From: Rhizocola hellebori
GTDB taxonomy: Bacteria > Actinomycetota > Actinomycetes > Mycobacteriales > Micromonosporaceae
DNA length: 64,000 bases
Direction: 5' to 3'
NCBI RefSeq assembly: GCF_016862955.1
Contig: NZ_BONY01000036.1
Location: 1-64,000, forward strand
In this document: piece by piece, positions 24,013 through 32,083 of the stretch
How positions within the stretch are numbered: the first letter of the stretch is position 1
Layout: every line of letters starts with the position of its first letter
The notes under the pieces: model-generated
Databases searched by the model: none
Told to the model about the DNA's origin: nothing
Seen by the model: only the letters and a program-made list of their open reading frames with translations
Program-made: the position numbers and the translations under genes

Positions 24013-24534
24013 ATGATCGTCACAGAGGCTTCTATAGAGCGCTTCATGGCCAAGGTGGTCAAGCAGCAAAATGGATGCTGGCGTTGGACTGCCTACGCAC
24101 GTGCCGGATACGGCCAGCTGTCTTGCGACAGCAAAAGAATTAGCGCACATCGCTTTTCATACATGCAATTTGTCGGCCCAATTCCTGATGGCCTGACGAT
24201 TGATCATGTTTGCCACACCCGCGATCTCTCCTGTCGCGGGGGCGAAACGTGCCCCCATCGCCGGTGCGTCAACCCGGCGCATTTGGAGGCAGTGACCCAA
24301 GCCGTAAACGGCAGTCGAGGACGGGCGGGGAAGCTCAACAATCCAATGCGCGACAAGACGCACTGCCCCCAGGGCCATCCGTACGACCTAGCTAACACCT
24401 ACCTCTACTTCCGCAAGCGGAAGGGATGCGTGGGCAGGGAGTGTCGGCCTTGTCGGAATGAGGCCGTCCTGCGCCACAAGCTCCGGCACGGGCACGTCCG
24501 TTCGGGTGACTCACCCCAAGACCAGTCGCCCTAA
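24013..24534 (+). CDS. HNH endonuclease
   Basis: The 173-residue protein matches phage HNH nucleases of the homing type: GYGQLSCDSKRISAHRFSY, then PDGLTIDHVCHTRDLSC (the first His of the betabetaalpha-metal finger), then CVNPAHLEAVTQAVNGSRG (Asn and His). The C-terminal third has four cysteines in two CxxG/CRPC pairs, probably a zinc site. A GAGGAG lies before the ATG. It may be a free-standing mobile gene inside the early region rather than a phage core function. Confidence 0.88.
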   Translation: MIVTEASIERFMAKVVKQQNGCWRWTAYARAGYGQLSCDSKRISAHRFSYMQFVGPIPDGLTIDHVCHTRDLSCRGGETCPHRRCVNPAHLEAVTQAVNGSRGRAGKLNNPMRDKTHCPQGHPYDLANTYLYFRKRKGCVGRECRPCRNEAVLRHKLRHGHVRSGDSPQDQSP

Positions 24535-24540
24535 CCAGGC

Positions 24541-24810
24541 GGCAAGGCCTCGCGTGATGCGTGAGGCCGTCCACGTCCCCACAGCTCGCCTGCTTCCGTC
24601 GGGGTAGTGCGGAGCGTGGGGATACCGCCCAGGGCTGGGGCTTCCCCCGGGTCCCCGGCCCTGGGCTCAAAAGCTTCCAGCCTGGGCGGCTGGGAGGCAG
24701 GTCTCAAGCCGTGAGGTGAGAGGCGGTCCCGGAACCCGGGAAGTCCAGCTGGGGCAGGGCTTCCCGGGCCAGACAACAAGAAAGGCCCCGGGCGATTAGA
24801 GCGCCCAGGG
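24541..24810 (+). ncRNA. Candidate structured leader RNA with multiple hairpins
   Basis: No credible gene occupies 24535-24846. Instead there are several strong stem-loops in series: GGCCTCGCG with CGTGAGGCC (24546-24568, a likely terminator of the HNH gene), TCCCCAC plus GCTC with GAGCGTGGGGA (24576-24622), GCCCAGGGC with GCCCTGGGC (24627-24666), CCCGGGAAG with CTTCCCGGG (24735-24768) and GGGCG with CGCCC (24790-24806, extendable). They lie directly before the long early operon. This is a structural prediction only. Confidence 0.45.
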
Positions 24811-24846
24811 ACCTCCACGAACCAGTTCACACGAAAGGAGACTTCG

Positions 24847-25401
24847 GTGAACCTCACTGGGTCTAACGAGCGGCCGGCGAAAACCGGTCCGCTGAACATC
24901 ACTGCGACGTTGCTCGGGTTCGCCGAGCTGCGCGACGCCTACAGCTTGCCGCATCCGGATGGTTTGCGGATGACGAAGTCGAACGGAATCGCCACGGTTG
25001 AGGTGGCGACGTTTGGTGAGGTGCAGGCGTGGGCGGATGCGCTTGGCGTGTCTTCTGCTTCCCGGCATTCGTCGACGTTCCAGGACGGGTCGGCGACGCA
25101 TTCGGCGTGGGCTGAGTGGCTGGGCTGGCATGTGCGTATCGCCGCCCATGTGGATGCTCCCGTGTTGGTTGCGGTGGGGAAGGCGTCTGTGCCGATGCCG
25201 CAGCTTGAGTTGGTACCTGAGCACCCGGCGGCGGTTGCTGCTCCGGAGCGCACCATCTTTTCGCACTGCAACTGGATCGGTGGCTGTGATACGCCGCTGA
25301 CTCCTGCCGACGGGTCGATGCTGTGTCCGGTGCATGCTGCGGCTCCGCTTGAGGACGCGATGGTGCATTACGCCCGCGAGCTTCGGGGCGGTGCCCGATG
25401 A
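24847..25401 (+). CDS. Phage protein of unknown function, Cys/His C-terminus
   Basis: The GTG start has a strong AAAGGAG upstream. The 184-residue protein has an alpha/beta N-terminal part (VEVATFGEVQAWADALG, WAEWLGWHVRIAAHV) and a C-terminal HCNWIGGCDTPLTPADGSMLCPVH segment with two cysteines and histidines that may bind zinc. It is the first gene of the long early operon. I do not recognise the family. Confidence 0.7.
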   Translation: MNLTGSNERPAKTGPLNITATLLGFAELRDAYSLPHPDGLRMTKSNGIATVEVATFGEVQAWADALGVSSASRHSSTFQDGSATHSAWAEWLGWHVRIAAHVDAPVLVAVGKASVPMPQLELVPEHPAAVAAPERTIFSHCNWIGGCDTPLTPADGSMLCPVHAAAPLEDAMVHYARELRGGAR

Positions 25402-25625
25402 GCACTCTGACTTCAACCTTTGTCGCGGTCACCTCGCTGCGTGCCGGTGACATGGTGCGCTACGGCGGCACCGACTACCGGGTGGCCGAGGTGATGCCGG
25501 TAGCGGTCCTGTCGGGGCATGTGGTGGTGGGCTATTCGTACACCGACGGGTTGCGCGACGACCGTGCGGCTTTGGTGTACGCCGTCGATGGTGCTCTGGC
25601 TGAGCGGCTGGGCGGTGAGTCATGA
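25398..25625 (+). CDS. Small phage protein of unknown function
   Basis: A 75-residue protein that overlaps its upstream neighbour as ATGA. The segment VTSLRAGDMVRYGGTDYRVAEV looks like a small beta-barrel in which a hydrophobic pocket reads a ligand or nucleic acid. No family is recognised. Confidence 0.65.
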   Translation: MSTLTSTFVAVTSLRAGDMVRYGGTDYRVAEVMPVAVLSGHVVVGYSYTDGLRDDRAALVYAVDGALAERLGGES

Positions 25626-25918
25626 CCGTGTTCCCGCCTGAGCTTCTCGCCGCCGCCGATCAGCGTTTGGCATTCCTCGAGGAGAACCTGACCGAAATCG
25701 TGGGCATGGCCAAAACAGTGCTCGGCGAGGACGCGACGCAGGTGGAGCGGGCCGTCAGGTTGCGCTACCTGCTGCGTTTGGCTGGCGGCATTTCCGGTCC
25801 AGGGAAGGTCGAGGAGTTGCTGGCGGTGGCCGTGTTGCGGCTTGCCGATCCGCCTGCGTGCACCGCCTGTCCTGAGTGCGCCAAGTCCAGTCTCGTCGCT
25901 GCTCTCTTGGAGGGCTGA
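25622..25918 (+). CDS. Small helical phage protein of unknown function
   Basis: The 98-residue protein overlaps the previous gene as ATGA. It is predicted helical (AADQRLAFLEENLTEIVGMAKTVLG), with a C-terminal CTACPECAK that holds two closely spaced Cys pairs. Function unknown. Confidence 0.65.
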   Translation: MTVFPPELLAAADQRLAFLEENLTEIVGMAKTVLGEDATQVERAVRLRYLLRLAGGISGPGKVEELLAVAVLRLADPPACTACPECAKSSLVAALLEG

Positions 25919-25921
25919 GCG

Positions 25922-26149
25922 ATGACCGAGGCAATCAAGGCATCCGCCGAAGAGGTGGAGCTGGCCATCCTGGAAGGTTTCCGGTCTGGTGTGACCGAAC
26001 GCCAGATCGGCCTGCAGTTCGGTGTGACCGCAGCGGCGATCACGAAACGTGCGAAGAAGATGCGCGCCAAGTACGGCGCGGTCGATCGGGCGCATCTGGT
26101 GGCGATCGCGTACGACATTGGCCTTCTCAAGCCTCGGGGTGCGTCATGA
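25922..26149 (+). CDS. Small LuxR-type HTH protein
   Basis: The 75 residues consist almost wholly of a helix-turn-helix: EVELAILEGFRSGVTERQIGLQFGVTAAAITKRAKKMRAKYGAVDRAHLVAIAYDIGLL. The ending DRAHLVAIA-x-x-x-G-L is typical of GerE/LuxR-like domains in actinophage proteins. There is no receiver domain. It probably binds phage DNA as an early regulator. It overlaps the next gene as ATGA. Confidence 0.75.
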   Translation: MTEAIKASAEEVELAILEGFRSGVTERQIGLQFGVTAAAITKRAKKMRAKYGAVDRAHLVAIAYDIGLLKPRGAS

Positions 26150-26457
26150 AGCCCGGCGCGGAGGCCTACGTGGACGGTCTGTGTGGCTGCCAGTACCTTC
26201 TGCGCCCGCTGCGGGTGCGTGTCATCAGCGTGATGGGTGAGGCGTCGATCGGCCCTCACCTGCTGTGGGTGCAGGTCTACCAGCTGGCCTCATGGGGCGA
26301 CGCGGTGGACACCCGGGAGCTGCTGGTCATCCGCACCGCCTTCGAAGCCGCCTGTGTTCGCGGCCTGCGCAATGTCTCCCGCCCGCCGAAGCCGAATTCG
26401 GCGCGGCGGCCCATCCCTCGTCCTCGAAATGAGGTGTCCTATGCGTCCGCTCGCTGA
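26146..26457 (+). CDS. Phage protein of unknown function
   Basis: A 103-residue product beginning MKPGAEAYVDGLCGCQYLLRPLRVRV at an ATGA overlap. It has an alpha/beta first half (RVISVMGEASIGPHLLWVQVYQL) and a basic, Pro-rich tail. The 3' end overlaps the next small gene. No family recognised. Confidence 0.6.
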   Translation: MKPGAEAYVDGLCGCQYLLRPLRVRVISVMGEASIGPHLLWVQVYQLASWGDAVDTRELLVIRTAFEAACVRGLRNVSRPPKPNSARRPIPRPRNEVSYASAR

Positions 26458-26572
26458 CTATCTGTTCGCCGTGTGCGTCGCCCTGATCTCCGGTGGCAGC
26501 TGGTATTTGGCGCATTGGGCGATGCTGCTGCTCGCCGAACTGATGAGGAGGCGGGTGGCGCCATGGCTGTGA
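26441..26572 (+). CDS. Small membrane protein
   Basis: A 43-residue product with a GAGGTG ten bases upstream and one long hydrophobic stretch (LFAVCVALISGGSWYLAHWAMLLLAEL) followed by RRR. It should be a single-pass membrane peptide. Its gene overlaps both neighbours. Function unknown. Confidence 0.55.
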   Translation: MRPLADYLFAVCVALISGGSWYLAHWAMLLLAELMRRRVAPWL

Positions 26573-26796
26573 CTATCAACGGCTTGCATGTCCTCGCTTT
26601 GGTGCTGCTGGTGTTCGGCGTGCCGATCGGTATGGCGTACGTCGGCGATCTGCGTCAGGCCCGCCGCAACCCGCCTCAGCTGATGCATCAGCCGCCCATG
26701 GACTTCGAGGCCTACCACTTCGGCCCTGCGCATGCCGCTCACATCGAGCGCGTGGAGGCCGACCTTCTCGCTTCCCTCAAAGGAGACTCCCGATGA
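26563..26796 (+). CDS. Membrane-anchored small phage protein
   Basis: The 77-residue product has one N-terminal membrane helix (GLHVLALVLLVFGVPIGMAYV) and a soluble, His-containing remainder (MHQPPMDFEAYHFGPAHAAHIERVEADLL). A GAGGAGG lies upstream. It is one of four consecutive genes with a membrane segment. Confidence 0.6.
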   Translation: MAVTINGLHVLALVLLVFGVPIGMAYVGDLRQARRNPPQLMHQPPMDFEAYHFGPAHAAHIERVEADLLASLKGDSR

Positions 26797-27389
26797 CCCG
26801 CAATCTTTCAGTCACCATCTTCGAGCTGCTCGGCACCTTCGCCGCTGGCGCTCTGTTCATGTACCTGGCGCAGTGGGCGCGGGAGCTTATGCGCGCCAAC
26901 AGCCGCGACGCCGGCAAGGTGGAAGCGCCGGCCGAGCCTGCGGCTGATCCGCCGATGCTGGTTGTCGCGCCGTGGTCGGACGCTGGGACGTCGGATGTTT
27001 TGACGGGTGTGGTGTGGCGTCGCGAGATCGAGGCGGCGACTGTGCCGGTGTTCGAGTCGACGCCGCTGCCAGATCACGTGTCGGTGTGGCGGATGCCGGA
27101 GTGGAAGCTGGACGACCCTGACCGCACACAGCTGTGGCCGATCATCAAGGGCTACGACGCGGAGGATTTGGATCCGGGTCCGGAGCCTGAGGTGGATCCG
27201 AATACCCGTAGGCGGTTTGTGCGCTCGGATGTCGAGATGGGGGCGCTGGCGGTTGCTCAGGGCTTCGAGTCGGCGGGCGAACAGGCTAAGGACCCGGCGA
27301 TCGCCGAGGCTGCAAAATGGCTGCCGAAGGCGCGGAGCAACCGCAAGGTGTTGGTCGACTTGGACGCCAACAAGGTCGTGGTGTCGTGA
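26793..27389 (+). CDS. Membrane-anchored phage protein
   Basis: A 198-residue protein with one N-terminal membrane helix (FELLGTFAAGALFMYLAQWA) and a soluble acidic domain. The C-terminal part (VRSDVEMGALAVAQGFESAGEQAKDPAIAEAAKWLPKARSNRKVLVDLD) looks helical. It overlaps the previous gene as ATGA and the next as GTGA. Unknown function. Confidence 0.65.
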   Translation: MTRNLSVTIFELLGTFAAGALFMYLAQWARELMRANSRDAGKVEAPAEPAADPPMLVVAPWSDAGTSDVLTGVVWRREIEAATVPVFESTPLPDHVSVWRMPEWKLDDPDRTQLWPIIKGYDAEDLDPGPEPEVDPNTRRRFVRSDVEMGALAVAQGFESAGEQAKDPAIAEAAKWLPKARSNRKVLVDLDANKVVVS

Positions 27390-27625
27390 GCGTGTTCGAC
27401 TCCGCGTTCGACTGGTTCGCCGCTCTGCCTGCTGAGGATCAGCTGCTGTATATCGGTGTGACGTGTTTGGTGGTGCTGGGCGGGTTTCTGGCGACCATTT
27501 TTCTGCCTGCGGTTCGTGAGGGTGAGGGCTTCGGGGAGCCCACACCGCCGTCTGCGCCTGTCGCGTCGGAGCCTGTGCCTGCTGCTCCTAGGTCGCCGTT
27601 CGCGGGGAAGCGGGTGTCCAAGTGA
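27386..27625 (+). CDS. Small membrane protein
   Basis: The GTG start at 27386 overlaps the previous stop (GTGA). The 79-residue product has a hydrophobic helix (LLYIGVTCLVVLGGFLATIFLPAV) and a Pro/Ala-rich cytoplasmic tail ending in basic residues. Function unknown. Confidence 0.6.
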   Translation: MSVFDSAFDWFAALPAEDQLLYIGVTCLVVLGGFLATIFLPAVREGEGFGEPTPPSAPVASEPVPAAPRSPFAGKRVSK

Positions 27626-28194
27626 CTGTTCCTGTTTGGCTGCTCGACGTCGACGGCGTCGTCAACGCTTGCTCCCGAAAGCCTGATGGCAGCGTCTGGC
27701 CCAAGGACCAATGGCTGTCCGGGAAAGCTCAAAACCGGGATGGCGAGTTCCCGATCCTGTGGGCCCAGCCTGTCGTCGACTTCATCCGCGATGTGCACGA
27801 GTCGGGCCGCGCCGAGGTTCGCTGGCACACCACGTGGCAGAAGGATGCAGCCGCAATAGAGGCACTGTGTGGCCTGCCCGCCTTCGAGGTTGCTGTCGCG
27901 CCCGAGTTCGACGCTGCCGTGACCTACGCAGCCGAGGCGATCCGCGAGGGCCGCCCGGACTGGTGGAAGCTCCCATCGGCCGAGCGCGTGGTTCGCGACG
28001 AGAAGCGGCCGCTGGTGTGGACGGACGACGACATCACCTACAGCTTGAAGCGCTACGACGCTGATGCGGGGCTTCGGGCGTATTCACCAGCGTTGCTGGT
28101 ATCGCCGAACGATCGGACGGGCCTGACGCCGAAGCACTTGCGGCGGATTGGCGACTTCCTGGACCTGCACGCGGCCGCTGGCGGTGCCTCATGA
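27622..28194 (+). CDS. HAD-superfamily phosphatase-like protein
   Basis: The 190-residue protein starts with the HAD nucleophile motif WLLDVDGVVNA (two aspartates) and continues with VRWHTTWQKDAA, where motif II threonines lie, and PLVWTDDDITYSL, a plausible acidic motif IV. This is the layout of the small phage HAD phosphatases, which may act on nucleotides or on 3' phosphate ends of nucleic acid. The GTG start overlaps the previous stop. The exact substrate is not known. Confidence 0.75.
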   Translation: MTVPVWLLDVDGVVNACSRKPDGSVWPKDQWLSGKAQNRDGEFPILWAQPVVDFIRDVHESGRAEVRWHTTWQKDAAAIEALCGLPAFEVAVAPEFDAAVTYAAEAIREGRPDWWKLPSAERVVRDEKRPLVWTDDDITYSLKRYDADAGLRAYSPALLVSPNDRTGLTPKHLRRIGDFLDLHAAAGGAS

Positions 28195-28568
28195 GCCCGT
28201 CTACTCGTCGCGTCGCTGTGACGCTTGCCGCCGCTACGGCGCTGGCCATCGTGCTCTCCTCGCTGCTGATCGGCGGGCTGGGCGGTAACTGGCTTGCGTT
28301 TGTTGCCTTCGCCTTTGTGCTGATGGTGGCTTCGGCGATCGCGTTTGTGGTGTTGGCGTTCGGCCCGGCGGCGATGGTGGCCGCATCCGATGCGGCCGAC
28401 GACCCGATGGGCGCCCACGACTGCAACGACCCTGCCGCCTGCGAACTCGCGGCGGGCTTGGCTGATCTGGCTGTAGATGGTCGTATCGCCAGCCAGGAGG
28501 AGCGGGACTTCTTCGACCTGCTGAACGAGCAGGACCTGAACCGCGACCGGGAGAGGTGGCAGCCGTGA
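28191..28568 (+). CDS. Two-helix membrane protein
   Basis: The 125-residue protein has two adjacent membrane helices (VTLAAATALAIVLSSLLIGGL and FVAFAFVLMVASAIAFVVLAFG) and a soluble acidic tail with two cysteines (HDCNDPAACELAAGLADLAVDGRIASQEERDFF). It overlaps both neighbours by four bases. Function unknown. Confidence 0.65.
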   Translation: MSPSTRRVAVTLAAATALAIVLSSLLIGGLGGNWLAFVAFAFVLMVASAIAFVVLAFGPAAMVAASDAADDPMGAHDCNDPAACELAAGLADLAVDGRIASQEERDFFDLLNEQDLNRDRERWQP

Positions 28569-29212
28569 GGTACGAGATTCGACCGCTGGGCAATTGGGAT
28601 CAGCCCAAGACGGAACCTCGTGCAACCTCGGGGCGGTTCCGGGCAGCCTGGCAATCCACGCTCGACCTGCTCGGCCGCGAAGTCGAGCACCTCGGCGGCG
28701 AGCTGGTCGTCATTCAGATCGACGTGACCGAGGGCGAGCTGCGCCGCGATGGCATGCTTCGCGCGAACGCCCGGGTCGCCTTCCCCGGCGTGAAGGTTTC
28801 CTTCGAGTCTCGGCACGGCTCTCTCACCTACGCCACCGATGCCTACGACGCCCGCTATTACAACGACCCGCCTGGCTGGCAGGCCAATATACGGGCGATC
28901 GCGCTGGCCTTGGAGGCGTTGCGGGCAGTCGACCGCTATGGCGTGACCTCGAGCGGCGAGCAGTACCGAGGCTGGACCGCCATCAGTGTCACGACCGGCG
29001 AATTCGACATGACCCGCGCGCAGGCCGCCGACTTGCTCGCCCATCCCGGGCAAACGTCGTTCAAGCCGGTCGACGTGCTCACCGATCCCGCCGCGGCGGC
29101 GCAGGCATATCGCAACGCCGCCAAAAAGCATCACCCCGATGTGGGCGGCGATCCGGAGCTGTTCCGGCGGTTGACCGCTGCGCGCGATCTGTTGCTGGCA
29201 GGTGCCCGATGA
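28565..29212 (+). CDS. J-domain (DnaJ-like) phage protein
   Basis: The GTG start at 28565 follows GAGAGG by eight bases. The 215-residue protein ends in a short J-domain-like unit, AYRNAAKKHHPDVGGDPELFRRLTAARDLLL, with the invariant HPD at residues 190-192. The first ~170 residues are an alpha/beta domain of unknown function. J domains stimulate the ATPase of DnaK (Hsp70), so this protein may direct the host chaperone to a phage target such as the replication complex. It overlaps the next gene as ATGA. Confidence 0.82.
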   Translation: MRYEIRPLGNWDQPKTEPRATSGRFRAAWQSTLDLLGREVEHLGGELVVIQIDVTEGELRRDGMLRANARVAFPGVKVSFESRHGSLTYATDAYDARYYNDPPGWQANIRAIALALEALRAVDRYGVTSSGEQYRGWTAISVTTGEFDMTRAQAADLLAHPGQTSFKPVDVLTDPAAAAQAYRNAAKKHHPDVGGDPELFRRLTAARDLLLAGAR

Positions 29213-29538
29213 TCCTGGGCATCCTCAACCGTCTCGCCGAAGCGTCTCTGCGCAAACGTCATGTCCGCATGGTGGCGATGGTCAAGCGGATCGCCACCAA
29301 CAACCGTGCCCTGCGGATCGTCAACTCGCACCTTTCGGCGCAGGTGATCGCGAAGGAGCAGGGGATCCGCACAGTGCAGCGGCTGCTGGCCATAGAGAAG
29401 GAGATCGGCGTCGAACGTCTGGCCCAGTTGGCTGAGCGGGATGAGCAGATCGCCCGCATGGACGAGGAGCTGGTCGAGCTGTCCGGGCGGCTTCAGGACG
29501 CGGAAACACGGCTCGCCGAATGCAAGGAGTGCCTGTGA
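29209..29538 (+). CDS. Coiled-coil phage protein
   Basis: The 109-residue product starts with MILGILNRLAEASLRKRHVRMV and then forms one long charged helix (LLAIEKEIGVERLAQLAERDEQIARMDEELVELSGRLQDAETRLAE), a likely coiled coil. It overlaps the J-domain gene as ATGA. Function unknown. Confidence 0.65.
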   Translation: MILGILNRLAEASLRKRHVRMVAMVKRIATNNRALRIVNSHLSAQVIAKEQGIRTVQRLLAIEKEIGVERLAQLAERDEQIARMDEELVELSGRLQDAETRLAECKECL

Positions 29539-29759
29539 CCGCCCTCACCGAGCTCGCCCGGCAGCTCTACGCATGGGACGCCCGCATCAAGCTCCTCAAG
29601 CGCAACGAGCAGCTGGAGGCCGAGAACGCGGACCTTCGCCGGCGTCTTGAGCGGCTGATCGCCAAGGCCAACCGGCATCTGCACATCTGCCCACTCGCGC
29701 AGGCCGTAGAGGACGAAACCCGCGCCAAGCGCCACAGCGACGGATTGGGAGACGACTGA
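29535..29759 (+). CDS. Small coiled-coil phage protein
   Basis: AAGGAG at 29524-29529 and a GTGA overlap fix the start at 29535. The 74-residue product is a coiled coil with regular leucines (IKLLKRNEQLEAENADLRRRLERLIAKA) and a His/Cys-bearing tail. It may pair with the preceding coiled-coil protein. Function unknown. Confidence 0.65.
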   Translation: MTALTELARQLYAWDARIKLLKRNEQLEAENADLRRRLERLIAKANRHLHICPLAQAVEDETRAKRHSDGLGDD

Positions 29760-30808
29760 TGACAACCCTGAAGACCCGGCCGCCGACAGGCCGCATTCCG
29801 TGGCCGCTGATCCTCGTCGAAGGGCCGGAGAAGGCCGGCAAAAGCTGGCTGCTGGCCGAGCTGTCTGCATCGGACAAGGTGGGCCAGACCTACTGGCTGG
29901 ACCTCGGCGAAGGCGCAGCCGACGAATACGGTGCCATACCCGGTGCCCGCTACCTCGTCCTGGAACACGACGGCACGTGGCGCTCCATCCTCGGCCAGGT
30001 AGAAGCAGTTCGCGCCGAAGCCGAACGCGTCGCCAAGCTCGGCGAGCCGCCCGTGGTGCTCGGCATCGACTCGTCGACCGCCGAGTGGGACCTGCACAAG
30101 GACTGGGCGCAGGGCAAGGCCAAGGACCGGCTCAAGCGCAACGGCAAAGGTGTAGCCGCCGACGTCGAGGTGACCGTCTCGATGGACCTGTGGAACGAGG
30201 CCACCGCCAGGCACCGCAGGCTTATGACGATCCTGATGACCTTCCCCGGCATCGTCGTAGTCACCGCACGTGGCAAGGACGTCGCGGCGATGGACGGCAA
30301 CGGCAAGCCCATCGCCAACACCAAGGAGTACAAGGTCGAGGGTCAGAAGAACCTCGCCTTCGACTGCTCGGTGTGGATCCGCGTCTCCCGCGAGCATCCC
30401 CCGCTTGTCGTCGGTGCCCGCTCAGTCCATGCGGGTGTGCGCCCGGGCGTGGACCGGCCGCGGCCGATGCCCGGTTTGACGTTGGAACGGGTCATCTTCG
30501 ACATCCTCAAATGCGAGCCCGCCACGGCACACGTCCGCGATTTGGTGAACCCGCAGGGCGAGGAGGGGCCCGAGCCGCAGCAGCTCGGCAAGCGGCAGAT
30601 GGAAGAGCTGATGGCCCTGTTGGAGAAGGCTGAGCTGAACTCGAAGGAGTTGGCGCTGCCGTACATCAACGAGGCGATCAAGCCGGAGTCGGTGGAGAAG
30701 ACGGCTCAGCTGAGCGTGGATCAGGCGGAGCAGGTGCTGGTGAAGCTGCGCAAGTACGTGGCGCAGCTGGAGCCCGCCACCGACAAGGCTTCGGCGGTGA
30801 CCGAATGA
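29759..30808 (+). CDS. P-loop ATPase (phage AAA/RecA-like)
   Basis: The 349-residue protein has a Walker A motif EGPEKAGKS (residues 21-29) and a Walker B-like strand VVLGIDSSTAEW. It then has the YKVEGQKNLAFDCSVWIRVSR region seen in phage AAA_24/Sak4-like single-domain ATPases. Such proteins work in recombination-linked DNA replication, often with a single-strand annealing or binding protein. The C-terminal third is helical (LGKRQMEELMALLEKAELN). It starts at a TGATG overlap and stands just before the SLOG and HNH genes. Confidence 0.8.
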   Translation: MTTLKTRPPTGRIPWPLILVEGPEKAGKSWLLAELSASDKVGQTYWLDLGEGAADEYGAIPGARYLVLEHDGTWRSILGQVEAVRAEAERVAKLGEPPVVLGIDSSTAEWDLHKDWAQGKAKDRLKRNGKGVAADVEVTVSMDLWNEATARHRRLMTILMTFPGIVVVTARGKDVAAMDGNGKPIANTKEYKVEGQKNLAFDCSVWIRVSREHPPLVVGARSVHAGVRPGVDRPRPMPGLTLERVIFDILKCEPATAHVRDLVNPQGEEGPEPQQLGKRQMEELMALLEKAELNSKELALPYINEAIKPESVEKTAQLSVDQAEQVLVKLRKYVAQLEPATDKASAVTE

Positions 30809-31296
30809 TCCTTGCGGTCAGCGGATGGCGTGAGTGGAAAGACGCCGCCTTCATCCGGCGGCACCTCGATGAGGCGATCGGCCAGCACTTCCTTCTCGGC
30901 GAGCGCACCGTGCCGGTCACTGTCCGCGTCGGCGAGCAGCGAGGCGCGGATGCCATCGTCCGCGCCCATATCGCTGGGACTGATGGCGTCACGCCAGCCG
31001 TGTACGACGCTGGCTGGACGCCGGAGAACCACCACTATGCGGGTTCGGTGCGCAACAAGCGGATGCTGCTAGGTGACGACCTCGACGATGTCACGGCCGG
31101 CCGAATGGCTGATCTGCTGCTGGCCTTCCCGCAGCCGGGCAAGGTCTGGAACGGCAAAGGGTCGGGCACGTGGAACTGCATAACGCAGGCGCACTACCGG
31201 GGCATCGAGGTGCGGATCCCGGCCTATCGGGTGAGTGACGAGTTGCGTGGGTCGGATCAGCCATTGCTGGATTTGGCCGGTCAGGTGATCTCGTGA
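30805..31296 (+). CDS. SLOG-domain (YspA/DUF2493-like) protein
   Basis: The 163-residue protein begins ILAVSGWREWKD, with VRVGEQRGADAIVRAHIAG, AGWTPENHHYAGSVRNKRML and GTWNCITQAHYRGIEVRI following. This is the nucleotide-binding Rossmann-like fold of the YspA-like branch of the SLOG family, which is common in actinophages. SLOG proteins bind or cleave nucleotide-derived ligands; the ligand here is unknown. ATGA overlap on both sides. Confidence 0.75.
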   Translation: MILAVSGWREWKDAAFIRRHLDEAIGQHFLLGERTVPVTVRVGEQRGADAIVRAHIAGTDGVTPAVYDAGWTPENHHYAGSVRNKRMLLGDDLDDVTAGRMADLLLAFPQPGKVWNGKGSGTWNCITQAHYRGIEVRIPAYRVSDELRGSDQPLLDLAGQVIS

Positions 31297-31796
31297 AGCG
31301 GGGCACGGGTCTGGCTCCCATGTCAGCCAAGCGCCGCGCCCAGCTGGCCGCTGAGGGCAATCCTTTCCCGACGTCGACGTTCAAGGCGAAGCCGAAGATG
31401 GCCACCGCCAAGCGGCCCCACGCCGGTTTCGCCCCGGAGGTGGTCGACGCCATCCTCGAGCGCGATGGCCACGCCTGCGGCCGCTGCGGCGGTGCGCTGT
31501 ATGGCGAGCGTGGTTTCGACTACTCAATCCAGCACCGCCGCGCCCGCGGTGCGGGTGGCACGCAACAGCCGGACACCAATGCGCCGCAGAACGGGCTGGC
31601 CCTGTGCGGTTCGGGTGCTGGCGATGCGGGCTGCCACAGCCATGTCGAGTCGCACCGTGAAGAAGCACGTGAGCACGGATGGGCCATTCGGCAGGACGAG
31701 GACCCGCTGCGAGTGCCAGTTACCCATTTCCTTCATGGAGTCGTCTTCCTGTATTCGAACGGCTCCTGGGGTTCACGACCGGAGGTGACCGCATGA
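31293..31796 (+). CDS. HNH endonuclease-like protein
   Basis: The 167-residue protein has a zinc-binding CGRCGGAL, the HNH core YSIQHRRARGAGG and NGLALCGSGAGDAGCHSHVESH, and a C-terminal strand region (GWAIRQDEDPLRVPV) that is usual for this phage HNH group. These proteins often stand among replication genes and may resolve DNA intermediates. GTGA overlap with the SLOG gene; ATGA overlap with the next gene. Confidence 0.82.
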   Translation: MKRGTGLAPMSAKRRAQLAAEGNPFPTSTFKAKPKMATAKRPHAGFAPEVVDAILERDGHACGRCGGALYGERGFDYSIQHRRARGAGGTQQPDTNAPQNGLALCGSGAGDAGCHSHVESHREEAREHGWAIRQDEDPLRVPVTHFLHGVVFLYSNGSWGSRPEVTA

Positions 31797-32083
31797 CCGT
31801 CTACATCGCCGACCGCGGTACGACGCTGCTGGCCTACGACCGCCCTATCGACGACGAGAGCGGCCGGAAGCTTGGCCATGCCATACGCACCTGCGTGGTC
31901 GGTTCTCGCGGTCAGGGTTGGTACTGGGACATCTGGGTGGGCGGCAAGCAGTACGAGGCCCGCAGGAAGCCTGACGCCCGCGATGAGCTGGAGCGGCTGT
32001 GTGAGGAGCTGCTGGCCTCGCGCTGTCCGGTCTGTGGTCCTACCGGCTGTGCGGGACATACCCGAGTGGCGGTGGGCGCATGA
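31793..32083 (+). CDS. Phage protein of unknown function
   Basis: GGAGGTG stands before the ATG at 31793. The 96-residue product has a beta-rich first half (YIADRGTTLLAYDRP, GQGWYWDIWVGGKQYEARRK) and a C-terminal CPVCGPTGCAGH, a possible zinc site. Family unknown. Confidence 0.65.
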   Translation: MTVYIADRGTTLLAYDRPIDDESGRKLGHAIRTCVVGSRGQGWYWDIWVGGKQYEARRKPDARDELERLCEELLASRCPVCGPTGCAGHTRVAVGA

